Shown one piece after another: positions 1 to 6,076 of a DNA stretch of 32,036 bases; the stretch's first letter is position 1; the number at the start of each line of letters is the position of its first letter. The notes beneath the pieces are model-generated. The model did no database searches, was not told the origin of the DNA, and saw only the letters and a list, made by a program, of their open reading frames with translations. Origin of the DNA: Treponema sp. (lineage in GTDB: Bacteria > Spirochaetota > Spirochaetia > Treponematales > Breznakiellaceae); the NCBI GenBank assembly GCA_031268385.1, contig JAIRXH010000044.1, positions 1 to 32,036 of the forward strand. Direction: 5' to 3'. A program made the translations under genes and the position numbers.

Positions 1-92
1 ACCCGTACCGGATTATTGGCGGTTATATAATCGTCTATGCAATCCGGCAGCATGATTGTCTGCCCCCGGTTTTCCCCGTGTATGAATTCCAT
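1..92 (-). CDS. IS1182-type transposase, N-terminal fragment (runs off left edge)
   Basis: Reading leftward from the ATG at 90-92 gives 30 complete codons, beginning MEFIHGENRGQTIML and continuing PDCIDDYITANNPVR. This matches the conserved start of IS1182/IS5-group (DUF772-containing) transposases, where a GENRxQxxLLPxxxDDYIxxxNPVR pattern precedes the DDE domain. A good ribosome binding site (GGGAGGAG) lies about 10 bases upstream of the ATG. The catalytic DDE part is outside the window, so intactness cannot be judged. The element's own end should lie between 93 and the repeat island that follows. Family recognition is from memory of the N-terminal motif; the start and SD are seen directly. 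Confidence 0.8.
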   Translation of the reverse strand, partial: MEFIHGENRGQTIMLPDCIDDYITANNPVR

Positions 93-220
93 GCCGGCTT
101 TCTCCTCCCGTCTGAGTATACCCCGCCGCCGGAACTTTTGACACAGTCTGAGCCGCAAAGCTCCTGGCAAAGCTGCGTTTACTTTTTCAACGTCACCATT
201 TCCCTGCATACAACATAGAG

Positions 221-270
221 CTTGTTCCAAAACCCGGTTGGTGCGCAAACTTTGTTTGCGATGGAACAAG
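221..270. repeat. Nested inverted repeat (hairpin)
   Basis: Outer arms CTTGTTCCA (221-229) and TGGAACAAG (262-270) are perfect complements. Inside them CGCAAAC (244-250) and GTTTGCG (254-260) form a second stem with a 3-base loop. The left shoulder holds AACCCGGTTGG (230-240), which recurs in the hairpin at 909-943. The inner stem with its flank (GGTGCGCAAAC) recurs at 1024-1034. The position is between the transposase gene and the tandem array, so it may include an IS terminus. Confidence 0.75.
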
Positions 271-375
271 ATCAGCAAACAAAAAGTTCGTGCTACAGGT
301 GAGGTTTGCGGTAAATTCTTTCCAAAACGGGAATTGCCGGTAACCACCCATAGTTTCCTCCTCCCGGTTTTCCGG

Positions 376-627
376 GAAAACATTTTGTTTTCCATGGAAA
401 ACGCCATGATTTCCAGAGAAAAGATTTTGGTTTCCCTGGAAAAGGTTTTAGTTTCCGTGGAAAATGCCATGGTTTCCCTGGAAACCGCCATGGTTTCCCT
501 GGAAAAGATTCCGGTTTCCCTGGAAAAGATTTTGGTTTCCCTGGAAAAGATTTTGGTTTCCGTGGAAAACGCCATGATTTCCAGAGAAAAGATTCCGGTT
601 TCCCTGGAAACCGCCGCGTTTTCCCTG
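376..627. repeat. Tandem array of twelve 21-bp units with palindromic junctions
   Basis: Twelve consecutive units of exactly 21 bp, each starting GAAA and ending TTTCC plus three bases (typical unit GAAAAGATTTTGG then TTTCCCTG). The joint between units reads TTTCC-NN-GGAAA, so a short palindrome recurs every 21 bp. The middle of the unit varies among a few cassettes (AGATTTTGG, AGATTCCGG, CGCCATGAT, CGCCATGGT), while the TTTCC/GGAAA core is nearly constant. As 21 is a multiple of three, the array is open in several frames (heptads like EKILVSL on plus, NLFQGNQ on minus). I see no sign that either is a real protein. Confidence 0.9.
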
Positions 628-647
628 GCTTTTACCACAGCCGCCCC

Positions 648-738
648 GGAGTTTTACGGCATCCAAAGCCCGCGCCGCCCGCACCCCCCGCGTAACCGCC
701 GCAGTGCCGAGATCGCCTGGAGTTTCGCGGCATCCAAA
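648..738 (+). repeat. Direct repeat pair, 20 bp with 18 matches
   Basis: GGAGTTTTACGGCATCCAAA at 648-667 recurs as GGAGTTTCGCGGCATCCAAA at 719-738, differing at two adjacent bases. The second copy forms the left arm of the hairpin at 719-781. A further short direct repeat, CAAACTCCGC, occurs twice between 735 and 762. Both lie in the GC-rich part of the repeat island. Confidence 0.7.
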
Positions 739-781
739 CTCCGCGCAGCTTGCAAACTCCGCTTTGACGCCGCGAAACTCC
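719..781. repeat. Inverted repeat, perfect 13-bp arms
   Basis: GGAGTTTCGCGGC (719-731) is perfectly complementary to GCCGCGAAACTCC (769-781), enclosing 37 bases that contain two copies of CAAACTCCGC. It is followed after three bases by another perfect hairpin at 785-815. Confidence 0.8.
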
Positions 782-784
782 CCA

Positions 785-815
785 GCCGAAGGCGAAGCGG
801 AGCTTCGCCTTCGGC
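785..815. repeat. Perfect hairpin, 14-bp arms and 3-base loop
   Basis: GCCGAAGGCGAAGC (785-798) pairs perfectly with GCTTCGCCTTCGGC (802-815) around a GGA loop. There is no T run on either side, so it does not look like a conventional intrinsic terminator. It is one of the strongest single stems in the window. Confidence 0.85.
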
Positions 816-840
816 CGTTGACCTCTCTCCCCAAAAGCGG

Positions 841-904
841 TATCATACTTTTGCGGCGCTGATTTGTCCGCGTTCGAATACATCGGCGCTTCCATAGTAT
901 GATA
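841..904. repeat. Long imperfect hairpin, diverged member of a CTGATT palindrome family
   Basis: Outer arms TATCATACT (841-849) and AGTATGATA (896-904) are perfect. The inner arms GCGCTGATTTGTCCG (856-870) and CGAATACATCGGCGC (875-889) pair with a few mismatches. The inner part resembles the perfect hairpin at 1163-1198, which has the same order of GCxCTGATTT, a CG-rich turn and the complementary arm. The two therefore look like relatives of one element at different stages of decay. Confidence 0.7.
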
Positions 905-908
905 TTGG

Positions 909-943
909 ACTTGTGCAACAACCCGGTTGGTTGTTGCACAAGT
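909..943. repeat. Perfect hairpin, 13-bp arms
   Basis: ACTTGTGCAACAA (909-921) is the exact complement of TTGTTGCACAAGT (931-943), with the loop CCCGGTTGG. The centre AACCCGGTTGG is shared with 230-240. The arm sequence TTGTTGCACAAG is similar to terminal sequences I associate with some IS elements, so this could be a fused pair of IS ends or a minimal palindromic element; that last step is inference. Confidence 0.85.
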
Positions 944-1001
944 TTCGCGGATTTGACGAATTTCTTGCGGAAAGCCGCCATATCTGCTGTTTTTTAGTGG
1001 A

Positions 1002-1155
1002 AGTTGGGGCTGTCCAGGAAGGTGGTGCGCAAACTGCGTTTGCGACTTCCCGGACAGCCCTTGCATGTGCTCCCGTTTCGTTGAAACGGTGCGCAAATGC
1101 CGCATCAAGGAAGCTGTCCGAACAAGTTTTTCAAACTTTTCGGACAGCCCCAACT
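1002..1155. mobile_element. 154-bp element with 14-bp terminal inverted repeats (MITE-like)
   Basis: AGTTGGGGCTGTCC (1002-1015) and GGACAGCCCCAACT (1142-1155) are perfect inverted repeats. The interior contains three stems: GGGCTGTCC/GGACAGCCC (1007-1015 with 1052-1060) enclosing GGAAG/CTTCC and CGCAAAC/GTTTGCG; CCGTTTC/GAAACGG (1073-1079 with 1083-1089); and GCTGTCCGAA/TTCGGACAGC (1113-1122 with 1139-1148) enclosing AAGTTT/AAACTT. No coding capacity is apparent. Bounded inverted repeats and small size suggest a non-autonomous element, perhaps mobilised by a transposase like the one at the left edge. Whether it is flanked by a target duplication is not clear. Confidence 0.6.
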
Positions 1156-1162
1156 CTAGGGA

Positions 1163-1198
1163 AGCACTGATTTATTCGAATGCGAATAAATCAGTGCT
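1163..1198. repeat. Perfect hairpin, 16-bp arms
   Basis: AGCACTGATTTATTCG (1163-1178) pairs exactly with CGAATAAATCAGTGCT (1183-1198) around a 4-base loop (AATG). It lies eight bases after the 154-bp element and is related in sequence to the hairpin at 841-904. Confidence 0.9.
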
Positions 1199-1201
1199 AC
1201 T

Positions 1202-1255
1202 TTACCGTAGTTTTTCGCAGTTTTCCGCAGGAAAACGAGAAAAACCATAGGGTAA
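1202..1255. repeat. Imperfect hairpin upstream of the prolyl isomerase gene
   Basis: GTTTTTC (1210-1216) and GTTTTCC (1220-1226) pair with GGAAAAC (1230-1236) and GAAAAAC (1239-1245), with small internal loops. TTACC (1202-1206) and GGTAA (1251-1255) extend the stem. Its right end overlaps the left arm of the next hairpin at 1248-1290, so the two structures compete. Confidence 0.6.
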
Positions 1256-1290
1256 CGCTGATTAGCCACAAGTTAATCAGCGTTACCCTA
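1248..1290. repeat. Perfect hairpin, 17-bp arms
   Basis: TAGGGTAACGCTGATTA (1248-1264) is the exact complement of TAATCAGCGTTACCCTA (1274-1290), with a 9-base loop. It ends 24 bases before the ATG at 1315, so it would lie in the leader of that mRNA if transcription starts upstream. There is no T run after it, which argues against a simple terminator. The GCTGATT core links it to the hairpins at 841-904 and 1163-1198. Confidence 0.9.
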
Positions 1291-1314
1291 GTATTGTTTG
1301 CGAGGTGGGTGTTT

Positions 1315-2838
1315 ATGGCTTTCAAGGGGAAAAAACCGGCCGGTCGGGAAGAAAAATCCCAAAAAGATGAAATAATCCGCCGTTTCAGGGCCAATCCCGC
1401 CCTTTTTATTGGTACCATCGTCATTCTGATCATCGTTATCGTTTCTTTTGTGCTGGTTCCGGCCCTGGCGCCCGAGGCGGGGGGAGGCTTCGGCGACCTT
1501 GTTTTCGGCGTTTACAACAAGATCCCCATCAAATACGTCGCGGACAACTATTTTTCCGGCATGGTGAGCAGTTTCGCCAGAGCCAGGCAGTCCGAAATGA
1601 CTGGGGATAATTCCCAGCTTGTCAATTTTGAAATCTGGCAGCAGGCCTATATTGAGGCGGTGCTGCAAACGGCGATTCTTGACGAAATGAACCGTTCGGG
1701 CTACGCGGCGCCCGCGGGCCTGGTGGACAGGGAGGTGGCGATGCTTCCCGATTTGCAGGAAAACGGCCGTTATTCGCCCTCGCGGTACCAGTCGCTTGAC
1801 GATTCGACCCGTCTTGCCATCTGGGAAAGGACCCGCGACAGGATAATCCGGGATAGATATGAAACGGATATAGGAGAAATGAGCGTGTCGGGGGGGGAGG
1901 CCGCCTTCATCGCCTCCATGGGGTCAGGTCAGCGCAGCTTCGACATGGTGTCTTTTTCCACAGACAATTATCCTGAAGAGGAGCAGACGGCGTTTGCGTT
2001 CGCCAATCCCGATCTTTTTACGGTTACCCGCCTTTCAAAAATCACCGTAAGTTCCGGCGAACAGGAGGCCCTGAGGGTGCTCGCCTCCATCATGGACGGG
2101 ACGACTTCCTTTGAGGAAGCCGCGCGGAGTTATTCGCAGGATGAATACGCGCAGCAGGGCGGCGACATGGGGATCAAAATGGCCTTTGAGCTTTCCGTCG
2201 AGGTTTCCGAAACCGCCGACAGGGACGCGCTTGCATCCCTTGGCGCGGGGACCTACAGCGGGATCATCAAGGTTCCTTCGGGGTGGGCCTTTTTCAGGGC
2301 GGAAGAAGCGCCTCACGCGGCCGTTATGGAAGACGAGCTCTCAAAACAGAAAATACGTTCCTACCTCAGGGAATACGAAGGCGGCCGTATGGCAGACTGG
2401 GCCGAAGGGGAAGCGCTGGCCTTTATCGCCCTTGTGGATGAATACGGATTCGCCGAAGCGGCAAATCAAAAGAACATTGCAAGGCGCAGTTTCGGGCCCC
2501 TTCCGGTCAACTACGGCAGCGTGGAACTTTTTCCCTCGCTTGAGACCGCCTCAATCACCGAGCTTCTGCCCGGAGCGACGGACGAAAATTTCTGGCTCAC
2601 CGCCTTTTCGACTCCCCTCTATACCCCCTCGGAGCCTGTCGTTCTGGGAAGAAACGTCCTGGTGCTCTTTCCCCTGGAAGAAAGCGGGGACGACGAATCT
2701 TCCGCGAATCTTATAGAATCCTACGTGTCTTACTGGATAAGCCTGCTTGCACGGCAGAGCATCCGTTCCCATTTTCTTACCAGAGACGTATTTGAGGACG
2801 GCTTCATGCAGGCCTACCGCCGCTATGTGTCGCCCTGA
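1315..2838 (+). CDS. Membrane-anchored PpiC/SurA-like peptidyl-prolyl isomerase
   Basis: A 507-residue protein that probably assists folding of exported proteins in the periplasm. A short basic cytoplasmic start (MAFKGKKPAGREEKSQ) is followed by one membrane segment at about residues 30-50 (FIGTIVILIIVIVSFVLVPA), then a SurA-N-like helical region. A parvulin (PpiC) domain follows at about 240-335, recognisable from SFEEAARSYSQDEYAQQGGDMG and GTYSGIIKVPSGWAFFRAEEA. The architecture resembles the SurA_N_3/PpiD-like proteins of spirochaetes. The frame is open back to 1180, but I chose ATG 1315 because it follows GAGGTG, gives a canonical signal-anchor, and avoids translating the palindromes. The downstream gene starts 21 bases after the stop, so the two are probably cotranscribed. 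Confidence 0.8.
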   Translation: MAFKGKKPAGREEKSQKDEIIRRFRANPALFIGTIVILIIVIVSFVLVPALAPEAGGGFGDLVFGVYNKIPIKYVADNYFSGMVSSFARARQSEMTGDNSQLVNFEIWQQAYIEAVLQTAILDEMNRSGYAAPAGLVDREVAMLPDLQENGRYSPSRYQSLDDSTRLAIWERTRDRIIRDRYETDIGEMSVSGGEAAFIASMGSGQRSFDMVSFSTDNYPEEEQTAFAFANPDLFTVTRLSKITVSSGEQEALRVLASIMDGTTSFEEAARSYSQDEYAQQGGDMGIKMAFELSVEVSETADRDALASLGAGTYSGIIKVPSGWAFFRAEEAPHAAVMEDELSKQKIRSYLREYEGGRMADWAEGEALAFIALVDEYGFAEAANQKNIARRSFGPLPVNYGSVELFPSLETASITELLPGATDENFWLTAFSTPLYTPSEPVVLGRNVLVLFPLEESGDDESSANLIESYVSYWISLLARQSIRSHFLTRDVFEDGFMQAYRRYVSP

Positions 2839-2859
2839 TTTCCGCCGCCCGCCTGGAGC

Positions 2860-4575
2860 ATGTTGATCCATGGACGCCTCATAGAGACCGGCCGGGGTTA
2901 TTCCCTTTCCTACCGGGGAAAAACCCTGCTTTCCGTCATGGATCCCGCCGCGCAGGCCGAGCGCGCCCTGGGAACCGTTTCCCTGGTGAACCGTACGCTG
3001 TACTTCTGTCCCTCTCCCCTGTTCGGTTACGGCCTTGAGGGATTTCTTGAACGGTTAAGCGGGGAAAGTCCCGATTCGGCGGTGCTCTGCGTGGAAGCCG
3101 AAGAAGAGCTGCTTGAACTTTCCGGCAACGCCATGAAGGGACTGCTTGAAAATCCCCGCCTGCGTCTTGCCGGAGCGGGCGATCCAGGGGCGCTCTGCGA
3201 TTTTGTCCGGGACGCCTGGGGAAGCCGCCGTTTCCGCCGTGTGGAACCGCTCCGGCTTTCGGGCGGCTGGCGGCTGCACCGGGAACTGTACGATTCCCTT
3301 GCCGGCGTACTGAGGGAAGACATCGCCCTTGAATGGGGGAACGCCGTTACCCTGATGAAGCTGGGCCGGCGCTACATGAGAAACGCCGTCCGCAACCTCG
3401 CCCTCGTTCCCTCATGCCGGAGCCTCCGGGATCTTTCCTTCGGCGCCCGGCCCGTTCTGGTCCTTGGCGCGGGGCCTTCCCTCGACGGGCTTCTTGACTG
3501 TCTTGAACGGCGTTTCGGCGAAAGCCTCCGGGACGGAGCGCCGGAAGGCTCCCGTTCCTTCAAAATAATGTGCGTGGACACGGCCCTTCCGGCCATGAGG
3601 GCGCGGCGTATCAAACCGGATCTCGCGGTGGCCCTTGAAAGCCAGCACTGGAACATCAGGGATTTTACCGGCCTTGGGGACTGGGAACTTCCTCTTGCCA
3701 TGGATCTTTCCGCCCTTCCTGAAACGGCGGAAATGCTTGGAAGCCGCGTTCATCTTTTCTTTACGCCCTGGACCCCCCTCCGCGTCTTCGGCCGTCTTGA
3801 AAAGGCGGGGCTGCTCCCGGAACGCCTGCGGCCGCTGGGATCGGTGGGTCTTGCCGCGGCGGCCGCCGCGCTCCGCCTGGGCTCGGGTCCCGTGTTGTGC
3901 GGGGGCATAGACTTTTCATTTACCCCCGACAGCTACCACGCCCGCTCGACGCCCGGACACCGTGAAAAGCTCAGGGAACACAACCGCTTTCAGGGTGTGC
4001 TCAACGCCGGCGCCGGTTTCCGTCCGGGAACCTCGGCGGCTTCCGCGAAATCGGGCGCCGCCGTGCGGAGCGACGCCGTCATGAGGGGATACCGGGATCT
4101 TTTCGAGCGGGAATTTTCCGGGACAAGGATCATCGGCATTTCAGGCGGCGGACTTCATCTGGGGGTGAAGACGGTGGACGCCGAAGAGGCCTGCGGGCTC
4201 CTGGGGGAAAACGCCGGAAGCGCCGCAGGGGAACACACGGACGCGGCCGCCGGGGAAAACGCCGGAAGGGCCGCAGGGAAAACCCGCGCCGGAAAGAAGG
4301 AGGATCTGCTCCGTTTCGTCCGGGGCGAGAGGGAAAGTCTCGCGGAACTGCGGGACATACTTACGGGGGAAACTGCCGCCGGCGCCGAAAGGCTTGACGG
4401 GCTTCTTGATGGCCTTGATTACCTGTGGGCGCACCTTCCCGGCTGCGCCGGACGCGGCGGCGCGAGGCCCCCGGCGTCCGACATCGCTTTCCTTAAAATG
4501 GTACGCGCGGAAATCGATCCTTTTCTGAAACTCTGGAAGGGCCTTGCCGAGAAACTTACACAACGCGGTTCCTGA
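2860..4575 (+). CDS. Maf/DUF115-family protein (motility-associated glycosyltransferase-like)
   Basis: A 571-residue protein. The central Maf/MptE-like domain (about 190-350) shows PVLVLGAGPSLDGLLD, a nucleotide-binding-type glycine loop, then KIMCVDTALPAMRARRIKPD and the VLCGGIDFSF segment typical of DUF115 proteins. In other flagellated bacteria Maf proteins transfer nonulosonic-acid sugars to flagellin, so a role in glycosylating spirochaete flagellar filaments is plausible but unproven. Residues 449-473 carry an Ala/Gly-rich repeat (see 4204-4278). The chosen ATG has GGAG only two bases upstream; the next codon, TTG at 2863, would give better spacing and may be the true start. The 3' end overlaps the convergent regulator gene by 20 bases. 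Confidence 0.7.
   Translation: MLIHGRLIETGRGYSLSYRGKTLLSVMDPAAQAERALGTVSLVNRTLYFCPSPLFGYGLEGFLERLSGESPDSAVLCVEAEEELLELSGNAMKGLLENPRLRLAGAGDPGALCDFVRDAWGSRRFRRVEPLRLSGGWRLHRELYDSLAGVLREDIALEWGNAVTLMKLGRRYMRNAVRNLALVPSCRSLRDLSFGARPVLVLGAGPSLDGLLDCLERRFGESLRDGAPEGSRSFKIMCVDTALPAMRARRIKPDLAVALESQHWNIRDFTGLGDWELPLAMDLSALPETAEMLGSRVHLFFTPWTPLRVFGRLEKAGLLPERLRPLGSVGLAAAAAALRLGSGPVLCGGIDFSFTPDSYHARSTPGHREKLREHNRFQGVLNAGAGFRPGTSAASAKSGAAVRSDAVMRGYRDLFEREFSGTRIIGISGGGLHLGVKTVDAEEACGLLGENAGSAAGEHTDAAAGENAGRAAGKTRAGKKEDLLRFVRGERESLAELRDILTGETAAGAERLDGLLDGLDYLWAHLPGCAGRGGARPPASDIAFLKMVRAEIDPFLKLWKGLAEKLTQRGS
4204..4278 (+). repeat. 48-bp in-frame repeat (16 residues) inside the Maf-like gene
   Basis: Codons for GENAGSAAGEHTDAAA (4204-4251) are followed by a second, partial copy GENAGRAAG (4252-4278). 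The two copies differ at few bases, so the duplication is recent. It sits between the conserved domain and the C-terminal helices and looks like a flexible linker prone to length change. Confidence 0.75.
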
Positions 4576-6076
4576 AACCGGCCGGACAAATTCCCGCGTA
4601 CTCCCTGAAATTTTTTGAAAAAACACGGTAATCGGCGTACCCTACTTTTTCGGAAATTTCATAGATTTTTTCGCTGCTTTCACGGAGCAGTACCTTTGCC
4701 TTTTCCATGCGGCGCCTGGTAAGGTATTTAAGAAAAGACTCTCCCGCGCATTCGCCGAACATTTTTGAAAAATAGGAAGCGTTTAACCGCAGGGCGCGGG
4801 CGGTACCGGCCATGGTAAGCGGCCTGGAATAGTGCTTTTCGATATAATCCAGCGCCTGCAAAAAATTCCGCTTGACGCCGACCTGTCTTTCGGGCGGCAG
4901 GCGTTCAGGCAGAAGAACAAGTTTTTTGTGCAGGTCTTCCTGCCGCCAGGCCGTTTCAATTTCATCGCGTATCACCCGCAGTTCTCCGTCTTCAAGCTCC
5001 CAGACGCGGCCTATGCCGGAAACAAGGGAAGAAAAGAACGCGATTAGATCGCGGGGATTTATCTGTTCCGCGCCGCCGTTAATTATCCCGAATATCTCCT
5101 CCACCCAGGCCCTGTACCCGGCAAAGCGCCGGTTTGCAAGCAGCACGACGGGCTTCACGGACCGGAAATCGGCGGCAAGGGGTTTTTCCCTGCGGCCGCA
5201 CAGTTCATCGTATATGAACGTATGCTGTTTCGCGTAAACCAGATTGTACAGGAGGGCCGTCTCCGCCTGATTATAGGAAAGCCAGCCGTCTTCAAAGCGC
5301 GTCCAGCCTCCTTCCCCGGTAAAGGAGGCGGCCTCCGTCATTTCAGGCAGGTTTCCGCGAAACACGCCGCTCATGAGTGCCGAGGCGCGGGGGGCATCAT
5401 GAGCGCCTTGACGGGCCTTGAAAAAAAGGCACGCGTATTCCGTGGCGGACGGCTGAAAGAGAAGGTATCTGGTCCGGGATCCTTCAACGGCGCCTGTCAT
5501 CATTGTTTCGGGAGAAAACTCCCGTGAAGAACAATCGGGCCTTCTGCATATTCCCGCGCGTACAAAAGGCGTTTCTTCCGTGTCTATGCCGAACCCGGAC
5601 AGCAAAATGTCCCGGTCCGGGGGCTGCGCGTCAATATGCTTAAGCCACAGGGTAAGGCGGTCAAGGCCGGCGGATCTGAACCTGCGGAGAATAGACTCGT
5701 CTTCCCGTACCGCATCAAGGCATTTTTCAACCGCCTCCCGCAGGGCGTCCTCGTTGACGGGCTTGAGAAGATAATCCGAGACGCCGAGTTTTAACGCCGT
5801 CCGCGCGTATTCGAAATCGGAAAACCCGCTGATGACAATAATGCGCCTGGGATCGACTGTTTCCCTTACCGCCTCAATCATTTCAAGCCCGCTGAAATTC
5901 GGCATCTTGATGTCGGTAATTACAATGTCGGGCTTCTTTTCGCGTACCATCTCCACCGCGCCGAGGCCGTCCCTTGCCGTGAGGATCGTATCAATCCCCA
6001 GGGAGGCCCAGTCTATTGCCCCGGCGATACCTTCCCTTATCCACTTTTCATCGTCACAAACCAGCAGACTGGACAT
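4556..6076 (-). CDS. Response regulator with AraC-type DNA-binding domain (YesN-like)
   Basis: A 506-residue two-component regulator. The receiver domain occupies about residues 1-120, with the acidic pair at D8/D9, phospho-acceptor D55 in IVITDIKMP, and the conserved Lys in YLLKPVNEDAL. A long linker follows, then an AraC helix-turn-helix pair at the C-terminus (LDYIEKHYSRPLTMAGTA through YADYRVFSKNFREYAG). ATG 6076 is preferred over an upstream in-frame ATG because it begins directly at the receiver domain and has GGAGG about 7 bases upstream. The start lies inside the end of the kinase gene (23-base overlap), so the pair is translationally coupled. It probably activates the divergent mannoside operon from 8049. 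The stop overlaps the convergent Maf-like gene. Confidence 0.9.
   Translation of the reverse strand: MSSLLVCDDEKWIREGIAGAIDWASLGIDTILTARDGLGAVEMVREKKPDIVITDIKMPNFSGLEMIEAVRETVDPRRIIVISGFSDFEYARTALKLGVSDYLLKPVNEDALREAVEKCLDAVREDESILRRFRSAGLDRLTLWLKHIDAQPPDRDILLSGFGIDTEETPFVRAGICRRPDCSSREFSPETMMTGAVEGSRTRYLLFQPSATEYACLFFKARQGAHDAPRASALMSGVFRGNLPEMTEAASFTGEGGWTRFEDGWLSYNQAETALLYNLVYAKQHTFIYDELCGRREKPLAADFRSVKPVVLLANRRFAGYRAWVEEIFGIINGGAEQINPRDLIAFFSSLVSGIGRVWELEDGELRVIRDEIETAWRQEDLHKKLVLLPERLPPERQVGVKRNFLQALDYIEKHYSRPLTMAGTARALRLNASYFSKMFGECAGESFLKYLTRRRMEKAKVLLRESSEKIYEISEKVGYADYRVFSKNFREYAGICPAGFRNRVV

Larger units (their letters stand above)
93..1314. other. Non-coding repeat island between transposase and prolyl isomerase gene
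   Basis: About 1.2 kb with no convincing gene. Several long open frames cross it on both strands, but their translations are made of low-complexity repeat peptides and contain no recognisable domain. The content is instead a tandem array (376-627) and a series of hairpins and nested inverted repeats (221-270, 719-781, 785-815, 841-904, 909-943, 1002-1155, 1163-1198, 1202-1255, 1248-1290). From 93 to 220 I see only the upstream region of the transposase. The stretch probably contains the end of the IS element plus several non-autonomous palindromic elements. Confidence 0.7.

Noticed and set aside
376-627. CRISPR array
   Set aside because: Units are contiguous 21-bp tandem repeats without unique spacers, and no cas genes are present.
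238-897. Open frame of 219 codons with EKILVSL-type heptads, and opposite-strand frames with NLFQGNQ heptads
   Set aside because: The frame starts at a TTG inside a hairpin with no SD, and crosses the 21-bp array and two further hairpins. The repeat peptides are a by-product of a stop-free unit whose length is a multiple of three.
1180-1314. N-terminal extension of the prolyl isomerase from ATG 1180
   Set aside because: It would start inside a perfect hairpin, translate two palindromes and bury the signal-anchor 75 residues in; ATG 1315 has an SD and a normal N-terminus.
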